From contig CM034239.1 of the NCBI GenBank assembly GCA_019916065.1, forward strand, positions 31,954,419 through 32,018,418: 64,000 bases of DNA, written 5' to 3'. Shown piece by piece: positions 1 through 11,212 of the stretch. This stretch comes from Vitellaria paradoxa (taxonomy: Eukaryota > Streptophyta > Magnoliopsida > Ericales > Sapotaceae). The notes beneath the pieces were generated by a model. That model had not been told where the DNA came from. It was given only the letters and a program-made list of their open reading frames with translations, and ran no database searches. The position numbers and the translations under genes are program-made. The stretch's first letter is position 1; the number at the start of each line of letters is the position of its first letter.

Positions 1-66
1 ATCAAAGTGTTAGAATAAAACCTATCAAATAATCATACCTAAACAGGAATATACATTGTATGTGGA

Positions 67-1754
67 TTAAGGATAGATTTTTACTAATATCTCCCTTGTG
101 GCAGCAACTAGCTGGGACCCAATAAAAGGCACATCACGAGGAGGCCCAATAGGTTGCCTGGTAATCAAATCGAACCACTGCATATAAGGATCACTGCGAT
201 CCATCCAGCCTATAAATGTGTCACCAGTGACCACTCGAGCACGACAATCATTCCAGGCAGCGATGTGATCAGCATGTGTGACACTCCAGTCAGTGCCAGC
301 CCTAATTCGCCGATCAATAGCGTGTAATCGGAGAGGTGTATCACAACCCTAGGGCTCATGCTGAATCATCCCGAACTATCCCATAACGCGATCGAGCAAA
401 TGCATCTCGATGATGTTAAAGCATATCAATGGCAATCTCATCCGCCAAATCTTTCAGTTATGAGCTAGGACATATAGATCCGTTGGATATGGCTGCCATG
501 TCATCTGTGCCTCTACCATCAAGTCCAACTAGTTCTTGCACTCAACAAGAGTACGTGAAGATGTCAAGGCCTTCCCCTCATGCCACCTGTTGTCCCAATT
601 TAAATATATTTAGTAGTTTATTTTGAAACCAATAAACATCCCATAACAAATATAAATATAATAGCTTATTTAACATTGTCATACCTACAACCATATGGGT
701 CGACTGGCCGCACTAAAGGGACTGGCCCAGCTAGTGGAGGTGCTACTGCTGGTGGATCAGCTGCTTGTGCGACATCTGGATCATTGGGTTACGTTACATC
801 TGGTTCCTCATGCGGAGGCGCGTTGGCTCGTCTACCTCGATGTTCAATAATAGGTTTGAATATAGCAAAACGCTCCCATGCTTATATCTGGAAAATGGCT
901 AAGGGGCCAGCCATCTCCTTCACCCGCATCTGTAAGGACTTGCACATCTCCTGGTATAAATAAGCCAATGATACTCATCCCCAACTATATTGTCCAACAC
1001 GATCTAAATTGTCGAGCAACAGTAGATACATCAATGGGATCAAGCTACGGGACTTGTTGGGGAACATAAATCCTCCAATCAACATGAATATGGTCACACG
1101 AGCATACCGTCGTACATCGACTTCGTCGACGTCAGCGAGAAGATGTCCAAAGTGCTGGAGCAACCAACTGAACTTGTTCGCATTCCCTTTGATAGCATAG
1201 TAGGTGGGGCAATGCCTAGGTGGCCCTAGATTATGTTCAACCACGCATACACTCTATGAGTGATATCAACGCCAGTAATAGTCATCCCATCAACGAGCAA
1301 TCTGGTGATGGCACTAATGTCCTCCAATGTGATAGTGCACTCACCGATCGACATATGAAAAGTGTAGGTCTCCACTCGCCATCTCTCCACAAGTGTTGTA
1401 GTAAAAGGCCTATATAACTGAACACAACCCAAGCAGTAGAACCCATACACTCCTGCCCTGACAAGGTAGTCAACAATGCGGGCATCCCTGGGAGTCCATG
1501 TGAGGTCTCTCATGAGGTACTAGCCAGTACGAAGATCAAGTACGGAGGACTTCTTTGTAATGAAAAAATTACAATCATAATAAGCATTTAACAGTTGTGT
1601 GATAAAAAAAAACCAAATGGAAGAAACGAAGTTAAAAGCATACCCTGCCATCCTATATAACTATCAATCTATGTTTGAGTTGTGCATGTAGTACAGATGA
1701 ATCGCGAGATCCCGAGGATAACAAAGGATGATCCTGATCGAATGGAGGATCCAT
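67..1754 (-). pseudogene. Plant mobile domain (PMD/MAIN-like) protein, decayed
   Basis: PMD proteins (MAIN, MAIL1, PP7-long-form type) are nuclear plant proteins of transposon-linked ancestry. The reverse strand starts near 1754 with MDPPFDQDHPLL, then a stop or intron. At 1513-1226 comes the PMD core, recognisable from VERWRVETYTFHM and GECTITLEDISAITRLLVDG. After a frameshift near 1240 it continues at 1244-975 with RYARVTIFMLIGGFMFP and LLLLDNLDRVGQYSWG. A further shifted piece near 860-940 contains AWERFAIFKP. The end near 70-220 reads PYMQWFDLITR and VAATREILVK before a TAA. The frame breaks make it a pseudogene. It lies on the same strand as, and just downstream of, the MuDR transposase, which suggests it is cargo of the same element. 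Family assignment is confident; exon limits are approximate. Confidence 0.75.
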
Positions 1755-2749
1755 AACCTACACATAAAAGGCACAAAATTACCAACAGTTCTAATTGTCA
1801 TAATAAGCATTCAAAATTTGAGGAATTACATAAATGGGTAGTGATAAAATAGTTAAAATGCTCAATAACGTTCAAAGTCTTACAACATACATAAAAAATT
1901 ACATAACTAAATAATTCATGGTCTTCGATTAAAGTCGTACAAATTACATATCTCAGTTAATAAAAAAATAACTAGCTCGCAGCTCTTCCAGGGCAATTCC
2001 TCCTAGTATGACCCTCCGCACGACAAATACCACATCACAGCTTAGTCGAACTTTCAGTCTTATCTATCTCGTTGGTAATTCTAGTTGACATTGGTCTCCC
2101 TTTTTGTCGCTTCAAATGTTGATTTGGGATGAATGTTGGGACATTTGGCATTTCTCAATATTTTGGATCATGCAAAGGGTGGAAACGGGGAGCATATGTA
2201 TTAACATAGGCCTCAATGCTATATTCAGCTGAAATAGGGATGTCAAATATACCCATATCCAGTGAGTACCCACTTTACCCGCCCAGTTTAGGGAGGGTAT
2301 AGGGATGTTAATAGCAGGAACGGGGACGGGTATGGAGATTTGAAATGTTACCCAAACGGGTACGGGGACGGGGACAGGGACGGGTACAATAATCCCCACC
2401 CTACCCCGTACTCGTTTATATATTTATTTGTTAATTTTGTTGGCGTGGTGGCTCTTTTAGAAGTCCCACATCGATTTCTTATAAAGAAGTGAAGGCCTTA
2501 TGAGGTTATAAATAAATGCCACTTCCTCTTTGGTTAAGTGCACCAATCAAAATAAAAAATTCATATATATATTTTTAATTTGTATTTAATATATGATTGT
2601 ACAATGAAAAGTACAATCATAAAGCTTAAATTGTGGGTAGTTAGGTAAATTTATATTTTAAAAAGATGAGAAAATGAGTTTTAATGCATTAATAAGAATT
2701 TCTTGTGAATTGCAGGTGTTTGGAACGAAAATAACAGAAGTTGGACCAG

Positions 2750-3165
2750 AATGGAGGAAATCAAGAAAGTGGTTCGAACACTTGTTTGAACCACAGTTTG
2801 TTCAAACCCTTGTTCTAACCATAGAAGGCATGACAGAGGAAACAATAGCAAATTTGGCTAAGTGTGGAGAAAGTGGTTCCAACCCTTGTTCGAACCACAG
2901 GTTGTTCAAACCATGGTTAGAACAATAGAAGCTGGTGCAGACCAAGATGTGAAAAAATTGACTAAGGAAAAGTTGTTCGAACCCTTGTTCGAACCATATA
3001 TGGTTTGAACCTTTGTTCGATCAATAGAAGCCATGCAAGGTCCAACTGGAGCAAAAATGACTAAGTCCTGAAAATCGGTTCGAACCTTTGTTCGAACCAA
3101 CCATTAGCTTGTTCGAACCTTTGTTTGAACCAACCATCAACTTGTTCGAACCTTTATTCGAACCA
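2750..3165. repeat. Cluster of palindromic GTTCGAAC motifs (irregular minisatellite)
   Basis: About nine copies of TTCGAAC, plus several one-base variants, occur in about 415 bp. They are often paired as GTTCGAACCnTTGTTCGAACC. The last three pairs (3079-3165) are spaced by about 33 bp; earlier pairs are spaced by about 100 bp. It lies inside the hAT-like element. The frames through it give low-complexity peptides and are not credible genes. Each GGTTCGAACC also fits the tRNA-gene B-box consensus GWTCRANNC. Confidence 0.8.
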
Positions 3166-3189
3166 ACCTGCGATTCGAGAATTCTGCAA

Positions 3190-4420
3190 TTCAACTTTTG
3201 GAAAATGGGCAAATATGTACTTTCTTATTTTGTATTCTATATATACAAGTGAGGTCATCTAGAGGAAAGAAAATTACGTATATTTCAGTTTTTCAGATTT
3301 TCTTTTGTAGAGAGAGAGTTTTAGAGAGAGAAAGTGGATCAAGCTTCATTTCCTTTGAATTTTTGTATCAGAATTTTGAGCTTATGAATAGAATTGTTTC
3401 ATTTTCATGCATTTCCACTTTCATTATGTGTGAGTAGCTCTTTTATTTGGATCCAAATCAAGGATAGTAGATGATGTATGTGCATTTTCAAGGTATTTGC
3501 TTTTCAATGTTTAAATCTTCTTGAAATTCTTTATGAATGATGGTTGAAATGTTTGAATCTATTGAAATTGTTAGTTGATAACTCTAGATCTAGCCTTGTT
3601 TGTATAGCTTATATAGATTATATGTGAGTTGCCAATTAGAATTCTCTTGCACTTCTTTGAGAAATTGTATGTAGATTGCTAATATAGAACTTATATGTAC
3701 TATTTATAGGTTATGCATTCTAAGTGTTTGATTTAGGTTTTCAATTACATGAACTAAGTGTTGTTACCGAATCTTTCAATCATTGTTCTTAATTGTGCTT
3801 TAATTTTCAATTTCAATTGGATTTATTGAATGATGATTAGTTTGTTTGGATTCTTTGAAACCACTAGTTGATGTTACTAGATTAACTCTTGATTGTATAT
3901 TCTATGTTCATTATATGTGAGTGGCTTGGTGGAATTTTCATGCCTGATCTTAAGGATTTTGTATGTAGATTGCCACCTAGAACTCTCATGTAATCTATAT
4001 GGATTATTGCACTCTAAGTGTTTGATCTTGAACAACAACCAAGTGAACTTGATGTTTAACCAAATTAATTAGTCATTGTACTCCTTGAAAATCCATAGAA
4101 ATCAGTACTTGAACTGGTTTGATCCAAGTCATTTTTATAGTTGTTTTAATTTAATCAAAATTTCTTTGATAATTTCAAATTAGATTTAATGCCATTTCCT
4201 AGGTGTTTGACAAAATTCCTAGGTAGGGTTCATTTTCAAACTCAAACCAATTTTCTTGAATTTTTCTTGTGTGACACCTACTAATCAAGAGAAAAAGAAT
4301 TGTGAGTTTACTACGCCTCTCCCTATGGGTACGACTGGTACTTTACCGTTTAAATTTAAATTGCTACATTGGACCACCTTGCACTTGGGGTGTAAATCCA
4401 CGTTGTGGATTAACAAGCAA
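3190..4420 (+). repeat. LTR-like sequence (possibly gypsy Tat/Ogre) with internal duplication
   Basis: The stretch has a TATA-like segment (TATATATACAAG near 3239) followed by AGAGAGAGAGTTTTAGAGAGAG. It ends at 4310-4400 with CTCCCTATGGGTACGACTGG and a CTTGCACTTGGGGTGTAAA tail. That layout resembles the end of LTRs in the Tat/Ogre gypsy lineage. Two diverged tandem units of about 295 bp (about 3535-3785 and 3830-4050) share TTATATGTGAGT, GTATGTAGATTGC and TTCTAAGTGTTTGAT-type words. No coding sequence is seen. The assignment is from recalled family features only. Confidence 0.35.
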
Positions 4421-6889
4421 TATATATATGTAATATATATTTGTTTAATATATATAATATTTATAATAATTTTAAATATTTATTTTATGCATATAATATA
4501 TAATTTGTAATAGTTAATATACTTGGTGGGTAAATAGGAACAGGGACGAGGAATTCATTACCTCAGGGGACGGGTATGGGAAAAAAATTTTTTCCCGAAA
4601 TGGGGATGAGGACGGGACGAGGAAGGTCATACCTGCCTCATACCCGCCCCGTTGACAGAGCTGAAATCATGGCCATCCAATCATAACGATGTTCCTCACA
4701 AATGGCAATAACATGCGAGCATGGGATCCAGTGATTGTGCCATTTACCACATGTGCAAGTCTAATTCTTCAAAGAAATCACCTGTACATGGTCACCCCTG
4801 TTTACACGTTGGCTCGTAGTTACCTTATACAGCCTGTCATTGCGATTAAATTGTACATTTCTATGACCTCAAGCACATTCTTGGAATTTATCAATCAATT
4901 CTATGATTGCTGGCGGATGCCTAACCCTGACCTCCTGAGCTACCACTGAAACTTCATTCCTATTATAGAAATATGTCATGACTTTTGTAGAATGTAAACT
5001 GGGCGCATGCTGCAATAGGTAACAACCTGGTACCCCGCATGACATTATTGAAACATTTAAAAATGTTCGTTGTCTTATTCTCGTATCTCAGGCCTCTATC
5101 ATGAGATATTGTCCACTGCTTCTTAGGGATCTCCATTAAATACTTCCACGCATCTAAATTCAGCTCTCTAATCTTTTCCATCATCGAATCAAACTTGCAA
5201 ATCTGTGAGGTTTTTGCAACATGAGACATCAGCTTATTTAAATGGGAACCAAGAAATTTTTTTCTTAAAATTAGCCTTCACGTGCCTCAAACAGAATCTA
5301 TGGAAGACATAGGGGGGCCCCATCCAGAGTTGGGGGTGTTTATAGTACTGGTAATGCCACCATGCCTATTAAAAATCAAGCACAAGCCTTGCCTATTTAG
5401 GACTACATGTCTCCTTAAGTTGTGTAAAAACCAGTACCAACTTTCAAAGGACTCTTCGTTTACAACAGCAAAAGCCAGTGGAAAATTTTACAGGTTAGCA
5501 TCACTCCCTATAGCAATTAGCAACTTCCCTTTATACTTCCCATATATGTGAGTGCCATCTACTGTTATGACGGGTCTAAAAAATTAGAAGCCATCGATAG
5601 ACGACTTGAATATCTCAAAAGACATACTATAAAATGGCAGTACCTACAACCGGTCCAGGATGGTGGCGATACTTGACAACGCTACCGAGATTATACTTTT
5701 GCATTACATTCAAAAGTACAGGTAACTTACTATATAATTCTTCCCAATCACCAAAAATGCTAGCTATTGCCTTCTATTTTGCAACCCATGCTTTGCTATC
5801 TGATATTATGTACTAGAATTGATTCTTCACTACTAAAGCTAAGAAAGCGGCTGAGACTGATGGATCCTTCTTCACCAATTCCTGTATATGCGTTGCAACA
5901 TAACCCGCATCTAACTGAGAGTGATTTCGATTGATCCGAGCATAAACATAACAATGAGGGCCCTCGTACTTGGTGATCTCAAACTGGCCATGTCTCTTCA
6001 ATTTAGTAGCCCATAGTCACCAAATACGAGGAGTTTCATCAAACATCTTGAATTTAATAACCCACCTCTTTGTATCCGACTCAACTATCTTAAATTAAGT
6101 ATTCATTCGAACCGAGTAGGTCTTTAGAGCCCTAATTAACTCAGTTTTGTCTTCGAATAACACTCCAACACGAGGTTTATCTGTCTTAGGTTCCCAATTT
6201 AAGCAATTGAACCTACACGTGGAAGAAGCTGTAGTGTTTTGCTCACTCAGAGTTGTAAATAATTGGGAGGCGAGTTGATGCAATTCTTCTTCACCCTTCT
6301 CGACAGCCCCATTAGCAGTAAGCCCGACATCAATATCAACATTATCGTTGCCTTCAACATTAACAGTGTAGTCGACATCTATCCCAAAGATTGGGTCTTC
6401 CTCTGCCATCATATCTTTTAGGGTTGGAGGCATGACCAATGCACCAACCCCTATTTGCTTCTCATTCTCAGCTAATTCCTGAACCGTAAGCCATTCAGCA
6501 AACTCTGGCTGTACAAGACTGTGAGGCAATTGGTGATCATAAGAATTGGAAGCATGATCTCCCTCAGAATTAAAGATAAAAGTTACGTGCACATCAATAA
6601 GAACTAGCGCGTGTCAAGAAGATTCAACTGACAATACTTGATAGTCTAAGTACAAGTCAACATGCAACAAGTTGAAATGATTGACTGCATCCATCATTCC
6701 CCTAACCCCGTTCTTATTTTTTACTCGAAATGGCCTATAACGACTTGTAAGTCCAAGAACCACTGGATACTGATAGTGACATTAAGCTTCACTCCAGTTT
6801 CTTCTACGCCCATAGGACAACCCCTCATCAATTGAAATTACATTCCCACCCCAATAGCAGAATACAGTCACATATTTTTCCGACATCAT

Positions 6890-7754
6890 ACCTTTTGTTA
6901 CAAAAAATACAAACTCAATATTAGCAATTAAAAAAAAAGTTACACTCATAAATAAAAAAAGAAAGACAGAGGTTGCACTTACAAATCCAGAAGGATTTTG
7001 GGTAAGAAAACAAATGAGAGAATGAAAATGAAAAACTAACTTTACACTTTTTACATTTATGTACTATTGAAATAGTTTCATTTATGTATCACTAAATCAT
7101 TAAAGTTACGTTAACTCTTATATTTTCTTTTGGTGGATCTTAAATGAAGTCTTCATTAGGTCTTAAACAGTCCTGAAAATAAAATAGCCAAACTCTCCCA
7201 ATTTTGGAATCTTAGTGATAATAGAAGGTATCTACAACAACCTACAAATAGCTATATAGTCTTCTATTTAGTATGGTTGAACTTATAGCAGTTTCAGAGA
7301 AGCTATTAAATTTCAGAAAAGCCTTTAAAGTTCTAATCATTGCAATTTTTAATTCATTTTTAGGAGTTCTAATCTCATAATTTTTTAATCAAAACCCCCA
7401 AATAACAAAAATTTAGTTAGACGTTCTAGATAAAGTCCATTATTTTAAAATATGTTTTCTAAATTTAGTTTTTTAATTTGAAAAATTATAATTTATAGTC
7501 ATAACTTTATAAAATTCAGGCCCATTTTGGTAATGTTTTATTTTCTGTTTTCCTGTTTATATTTAAAAGATCTTGTAAACTGGAAATAGAAACATATTTG
7601 TTAAATCTATTTACGTTATTCTAGTTTTCCAACAAAATAAAAAATTAAATAAAGAAGCATAAACAGATTTAACAAAATTTTCTAAATATCTATTGCAAAG
7701 ATTTGGTAAATTCTAATACTTTGTTCATTTTTGATACATCATATTCAAATAAAT
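6890..7754. other. AT-rich stretch with no recognised gene
   Basis: This lies just upstream of the MuDR start and should contain the MULE end and its inverted repeat. I could not match an inverted repeat to the left side of the window. No open frame or RNA gene is supported. Confidence 0.4.
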
Positions 7755-8780
7755 TACACCACAAAAATTTTTAAATATATAATATAATTAAATTCTATTA
7801 ACTAAATTAATATGTAACATATATTACTAAATTATTTCTAATGAATAATTAAATTAGATTAGTTAATTTAATTCATAGGAATATCATCAAATTATTTTTA
7901 CTAAATAATAAAGTAAAATATATTATTTTATTTTAACTTAATAAATAATTGAAATTACAAAAAATTATTCTATTGCATTATTTTTAATAAATAATATAAT
8001 TATATTAAATCAATTAAATTATATTATATACTAATTTATTAATATATTATATATTAATATTAATATGTAATATATATTACTAATTTATTTCTGCTAAATA
8101 ATTACTAATTTATTTCCAATAAATAATTAAATTAGATTAGTTAATTTAATTCATAGGAATATCATTAAATTATTTTTACTAAATAATAAAATAAAATATA
8201 TTATTTTATTTTTATTAAAAATAAATTATTTTAATTCTAATATTTTATTACACCACAAAAATTTTTAAATATATAATATAATTAAATTCTATCAACTAAA
8301 TTAATATGTAACATATACTACTAAAGTATTTCTAATGAATAATTAAATTAGATTAGCTAATTTAATTCATAGGAATATCATTAAATTATTTTTACTAAAT
8401 AATAAAGTAAAATATATTATTTTATTTTAACTTAATAAATAATTGAACTCACAAAAAATTATTCTATTGCATTATTTTTAATAAATAATATAATTATATT
8501 AAACCAATTAAATTATATTATATATTACTAATTTATTGATATGTAATATATATTAGTAATTTATGTCTACTAAATAATTACTAATTTATTTCCAATAAAT
8601 AATTAAATTAGATTAGTTAACTTAATTCATAGGAATATCATTAAATTATTTTTACTAAATAATAAAATAAAATATATTATTTTATTTTATTTTATTTTGA
8701 CTTAATAAATAATTGAAATCTCATAAAAATATTCCATCACCTTATTTTTAATAAATAATATAATTATATTAAATCAATTA
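7755..8780. repeat. AT-rich tandem repeat, about 494-bp unit
   Basis: TACACCACAAAAATTTTT starts at 7755 and recurs at 8249, giving a period of about 494 bp and roughly two units. Within each unit the block from TTAGATTAGTTAATTTAATT to ATATATTATTTTATTTT occurs twice (near 7850 and 8130, then 8345 and 8600), so the unit is itself an internal duplication. The array stops sharply near 8780 where LINE coding sequence starts. Confidence 0.85.
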
Positions 8781-8782
8781 AA

Positions 8783-9115
8783 GGAAAGAACAATTGAGTT
8801 GGTAGAAATTGACTGGAATGTATTCACTGGTGACGACATCCACATTTGGAAAGACAAATGGGTTCCCACCCTCAATTCCTTTAAAGTCCTCTCTGAGAGC
8901 TTCCCACTGATTGCACCCTTAACACAGTCAAAGACCTAATCACAACCCATACTCACAATTGGGACCTAACTACCATCAAAAATACATTCATAGCAGAAGA
9001 ATCTGATGCTATTATAGCTATCCCAATCTCATGGAATAAGAGCACAACTGACAAGCAAATTTGGCATTGCACCAAGGATGGGAATTTCACTGTCAAATCT
9101 AGCTACTAGATGATT
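8783..9115 (+). pseudogene. L1-type LINE fragment (3' part of the RT ORF, zf-RVT region)
   Basis: The forward translation contains the segment IHIWKDKWVPTLNSF, then PLTQ and VKDLITTHTHNWD after a shift, SWNKSTTDKQIWHCTKDG and NFTVKSSY. This is the layout of the region just before the zinc-binding zf-RVT domain of plant L1 ORF2. It has a shift near 8930 and a stop after SSY, so it is a dead fragment of about 110 codons. Both ends are truncated. Confidence 0.75.
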
Positions 9116-9899
9116 CTTCTTCGAATTATTGATGAACACCTCAGAAAAGTAGTAATAAAAATTAAATTTCTTTGCAACAATTAAATATACATAAACTAAT
9201 GATCTAAGATGATTGATTCACAAATTCACCAAATCAACATTTTACAATTCACATTTTCACTTTGACAACCCAACTCAATAATCTAATTACATAATGTCAC
9301 CAATGATGTGAACAAATATTACATACAAATAACGTAACTGACAACTTACATAAGTGAGGGTTGAGCTGAGAGAGCTGAGCTAAGAGTAAGACAATGAGGG
9401 CGCGTGCACTGAGCAAGAGAGCTGATAGAGTGACTAACTAATTAGAGTGTGCTACTGTGCACCGGTGTTGGAGAGATTGCCAGTGAGTCACCGCTACCGT
9501 CGACAGTTGAGACGCAGAGAGAGAGAGAGCAAGACAGATTGTGAGAGTCAAAGTGACAAAGAAAGACTGAGTAAGACTGTGAGAGACGAGCCTTATAGGG
9601 CACATACCCGCGTTCTCACAACACGGTTATTCATTTGGCAAAAATCGCTGTTTCAAAAAGCATTTCTTTCCGAGAAAAGCCATGTTCTCGTAGAGTGGTT
9701 GTTCAGTTTGATCTACTTTCATGGCTGGAAATCCCGCTCTCTCATATCGCAATTCTTGCGTACGGCAACATCCATACCCGCAATTTGAAAACATGGTTTC
9801 TCATTAACCGTATATCCCGAAATAGTTTCTCCTCGGCGGCAAATGCAGATATAGTTCCTAAAACATCAACAAAACCAAAAAAAAAAGTCAAAAAATAGA
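9116..9899. other. Unassigned, moderately GC-rich stretch
   Basis: 9447-9898 holds overlapping open frames, one rich in Arg, Ser and Glu because of a GA-rich tract (9510-9590). I recognise no protein family and no matching exon structure. It could be the body of the hAT-like element whose end lies at 9900-10018. Confidence 0.3.
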
Positions 9900-10018
9900 T
9901 CGGGCCTAAAAAATTGGCCTAGCCTAGTCCTATGTGCAAAATTCTCAAATCTAAGCCCTACAAATATTAGGCTGGGCTGGGCAAATTCTTTGGGCCAACG
10001 GGCCAGTGTAACCCCTAA
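9900..10018. mobile_element. End of a hAT-like (Ac/Tam3-type) element
   Basis: The stretch GGGCCTAAAAAATTGGCC, GGCTGGGCTGGGCAAA, GGGCCAACGGGCC and the end TGTAACCCCTAA is typical of one end of plant hAT elements that start TAGGGGTGTTA. The other end was not found, so element length and TSD are unknown. Confidence 0.4.
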
Positions 10019-11000
10019 ATTAAGGTAAGCATAACTCGAGTGCTTAAAATTGACTTAGAGAATATGGACATATAGTCATAGATACAATATAAATACCATC
10101 TCTATGAAAGTAACTTAAAAACTTACCAGTTAAAAGCTACTTTATCCTTACACTTGATGATGACAATTTTTAGGGAAACAGACACAAACAAAAAATCTAT
10201 ACTTAGGATCAAACTATATCATTCAAATGTTAAAATCAAAACTTCATCTATTTCATTATCAAACATAATCTTCCATAAACTTTACTAATAGATCAAACTT
10301 CTATAAACAAGTTTCTTAATGAAAAACATCATTGAAATTGCAAATGAATCTTTTATTCACAATAGGGTAGGTAGACATAGAATCAAAGAAAATCAAAAAG
10401 TGTTATATTAAAATTTTCTTAAGTTTGATCATAAATGAAAGATAATTTATGTTTCTCCATATTAATATATTCAACCACAAAAAAAAAAGAACGCTAATAT
10501 ATCAAGTTTAAGCATTTCACAAAAACATAATATAGTTTTCACCATCATGCAAATTTATCAAGTTTAAATATCTCATAAATGTATAACATATATTAATTAA
10601 CTAGAAAAGAAAAATAAGAAACGACATCCACTCATCAACCTAACCAACATAAAAATAACAATTATCGATATAGTCTAAAATTTTATATAGCAGCACAAAG
10701 ACTATTTATTGATACTCATTACTCAATGTAATTTGTACCTTAGTACCTTAATGCTTCAAAATGAAACTTCAGTTAAAATTTCACCTCCAAATGAAAGGTC
10801 CTTTGAAATTTCCTTAAACTTCAACTAGCTTTGGGAGCCAATGAAAATGTCAATTTTCTAAAATTTAATTTCTCAAATAGTATATGGTAAATGTAAACAT
10901 AAAAATTAAAAGAATAAAACACAAAAATAAGGAAAAAATCATTTTAAAATATAGTACTATATTATCAAATAACAACAATAATAGTTTACAAACTAGAAAT
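10019..11000. other. AT-rich intergenic stretch, nothing recognised
   Basis: There are only short open frames of low complexity on either strand and no repeat structure I can support. It ends at GAAAT (10996-11000), the target-site duplication of the copia element that follows. Confidence 0.5.
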
Positions 11001-11205
11001 TGATAGAAAAGATAAACTTGAAGAAAAAGAATAATTCCTTTGATAATTGTATTTACAATTACATGGCTAGATATATATAGACTTATATTCAAAATTAATT
11101 ATCCTACAGTCATGCTAATCTATGCTATAATCATACTAATGTAAAGAAAATAAATCTTTCACATTTTCAAATGGGAATAATACAAAAGATACGCAAATCG
11201 TAAGA
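11001..11205 (-). repeat. 3' LTR of copia element C
   Basis: Shares GATAAACTTGAA, ATTCCTTTGATAATTGTA and TTACAATTACATGGCT with the stretch at 15745-15948 and is bounded by the GAAAT duplication. Confidence 0.85.
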
Positions 11206-11212
11206 TGCTCTC

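Larger units (their letters stand above)
2236..4658. mobile_element. hAT-like non-autonomous element inside the MuDR gene
   Basis: The insert is bounded by AGCTGAAAT at 2228-2236 and 4659-4667. This is a 9-bp match; the usual hAT duplication is 8 bp, so one end base is ambiguous. The left end reads TAGGGATGTCAA and the right end, reverse-complemented, CTGTCAAC, a short degenerate terminal inverted repeat. Both subterminal regions (2260-2400 and 4540-4650) are packed with GGGACGGG-type repeats, as in many plant hAT elements. No transposase is visible inside, so it is non-autonomous. The interior holds a minisatellite and LTR-like sequence, suggesting captured or nested DNA. Confidence 0.75.
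1972..6889 (-). pseudogene. MuDR/MURA-type Mutator transposase, interrupted and decayed
   Basis: DNA-cutting transposase of a Mutator-like element (MULE). In gene order: an N-terminal MMSEKYVTVFCYWGGN block (6889); the acidic region ending VGVLFEDKTELIRALKTYS (about 6100-6170); KRHGQFEITKYEGPHCYVYA (about 5930-6000); the DDE core with VDGTHIYGKYKGKLLIAIG (about 5510-5580) and FPLAFAVVNEESFESWYWF; HRFCLRHVKANFKKKF (about 5240-5300); a SWIM zinc finger of the form CxCxnCxH (about 4705-4757); and a C-terminal CX2CX4HX4C zinc knuckle (CGICRAEGHTRRNC, about 1990-2035) before a TAG. Several in-frame stops and shifts show it is dead. A hAT-like element (2236-4658) lies between the SWIM finger and the knuckle; the reading frame runs straight across if that insert and one copy of its duplication are ignored. 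Confidence 0.88.

Noticed and set aside
2112..2399. Reverse-strand frame of 95 codons
   Set aside because: It crosses the hAT left end; the VPVPVPV part is the GGGACGGG repeat and the rest is MuDR in another frame.
2750..3165. CRISPR-like array (short repeats with spacers)
   Set aside because: The repeats are 8-10 bp palindromes at irregular spacing in a plant nuclear transposon; there is no constant repeat-spacer length and no cas genes.
2750..3165. tRNA genes suggested by B-box matches
   Set aside because: No A-box, acceptor stem or cloverleaf could be laid on any of the matches.
3021..3212. Reverse-strand open frame with repeated VGSNKGSNKLM
   Set aside because: It is a by-product of the GTTCGAAC minisatellite, with no start context or family.
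9447..9898. Possible host protein of 113 codons
   Set aside because: Low-complexity Arg/Ser/Glu stretch from a GA tract, no homology recognised, next to a hAT end.
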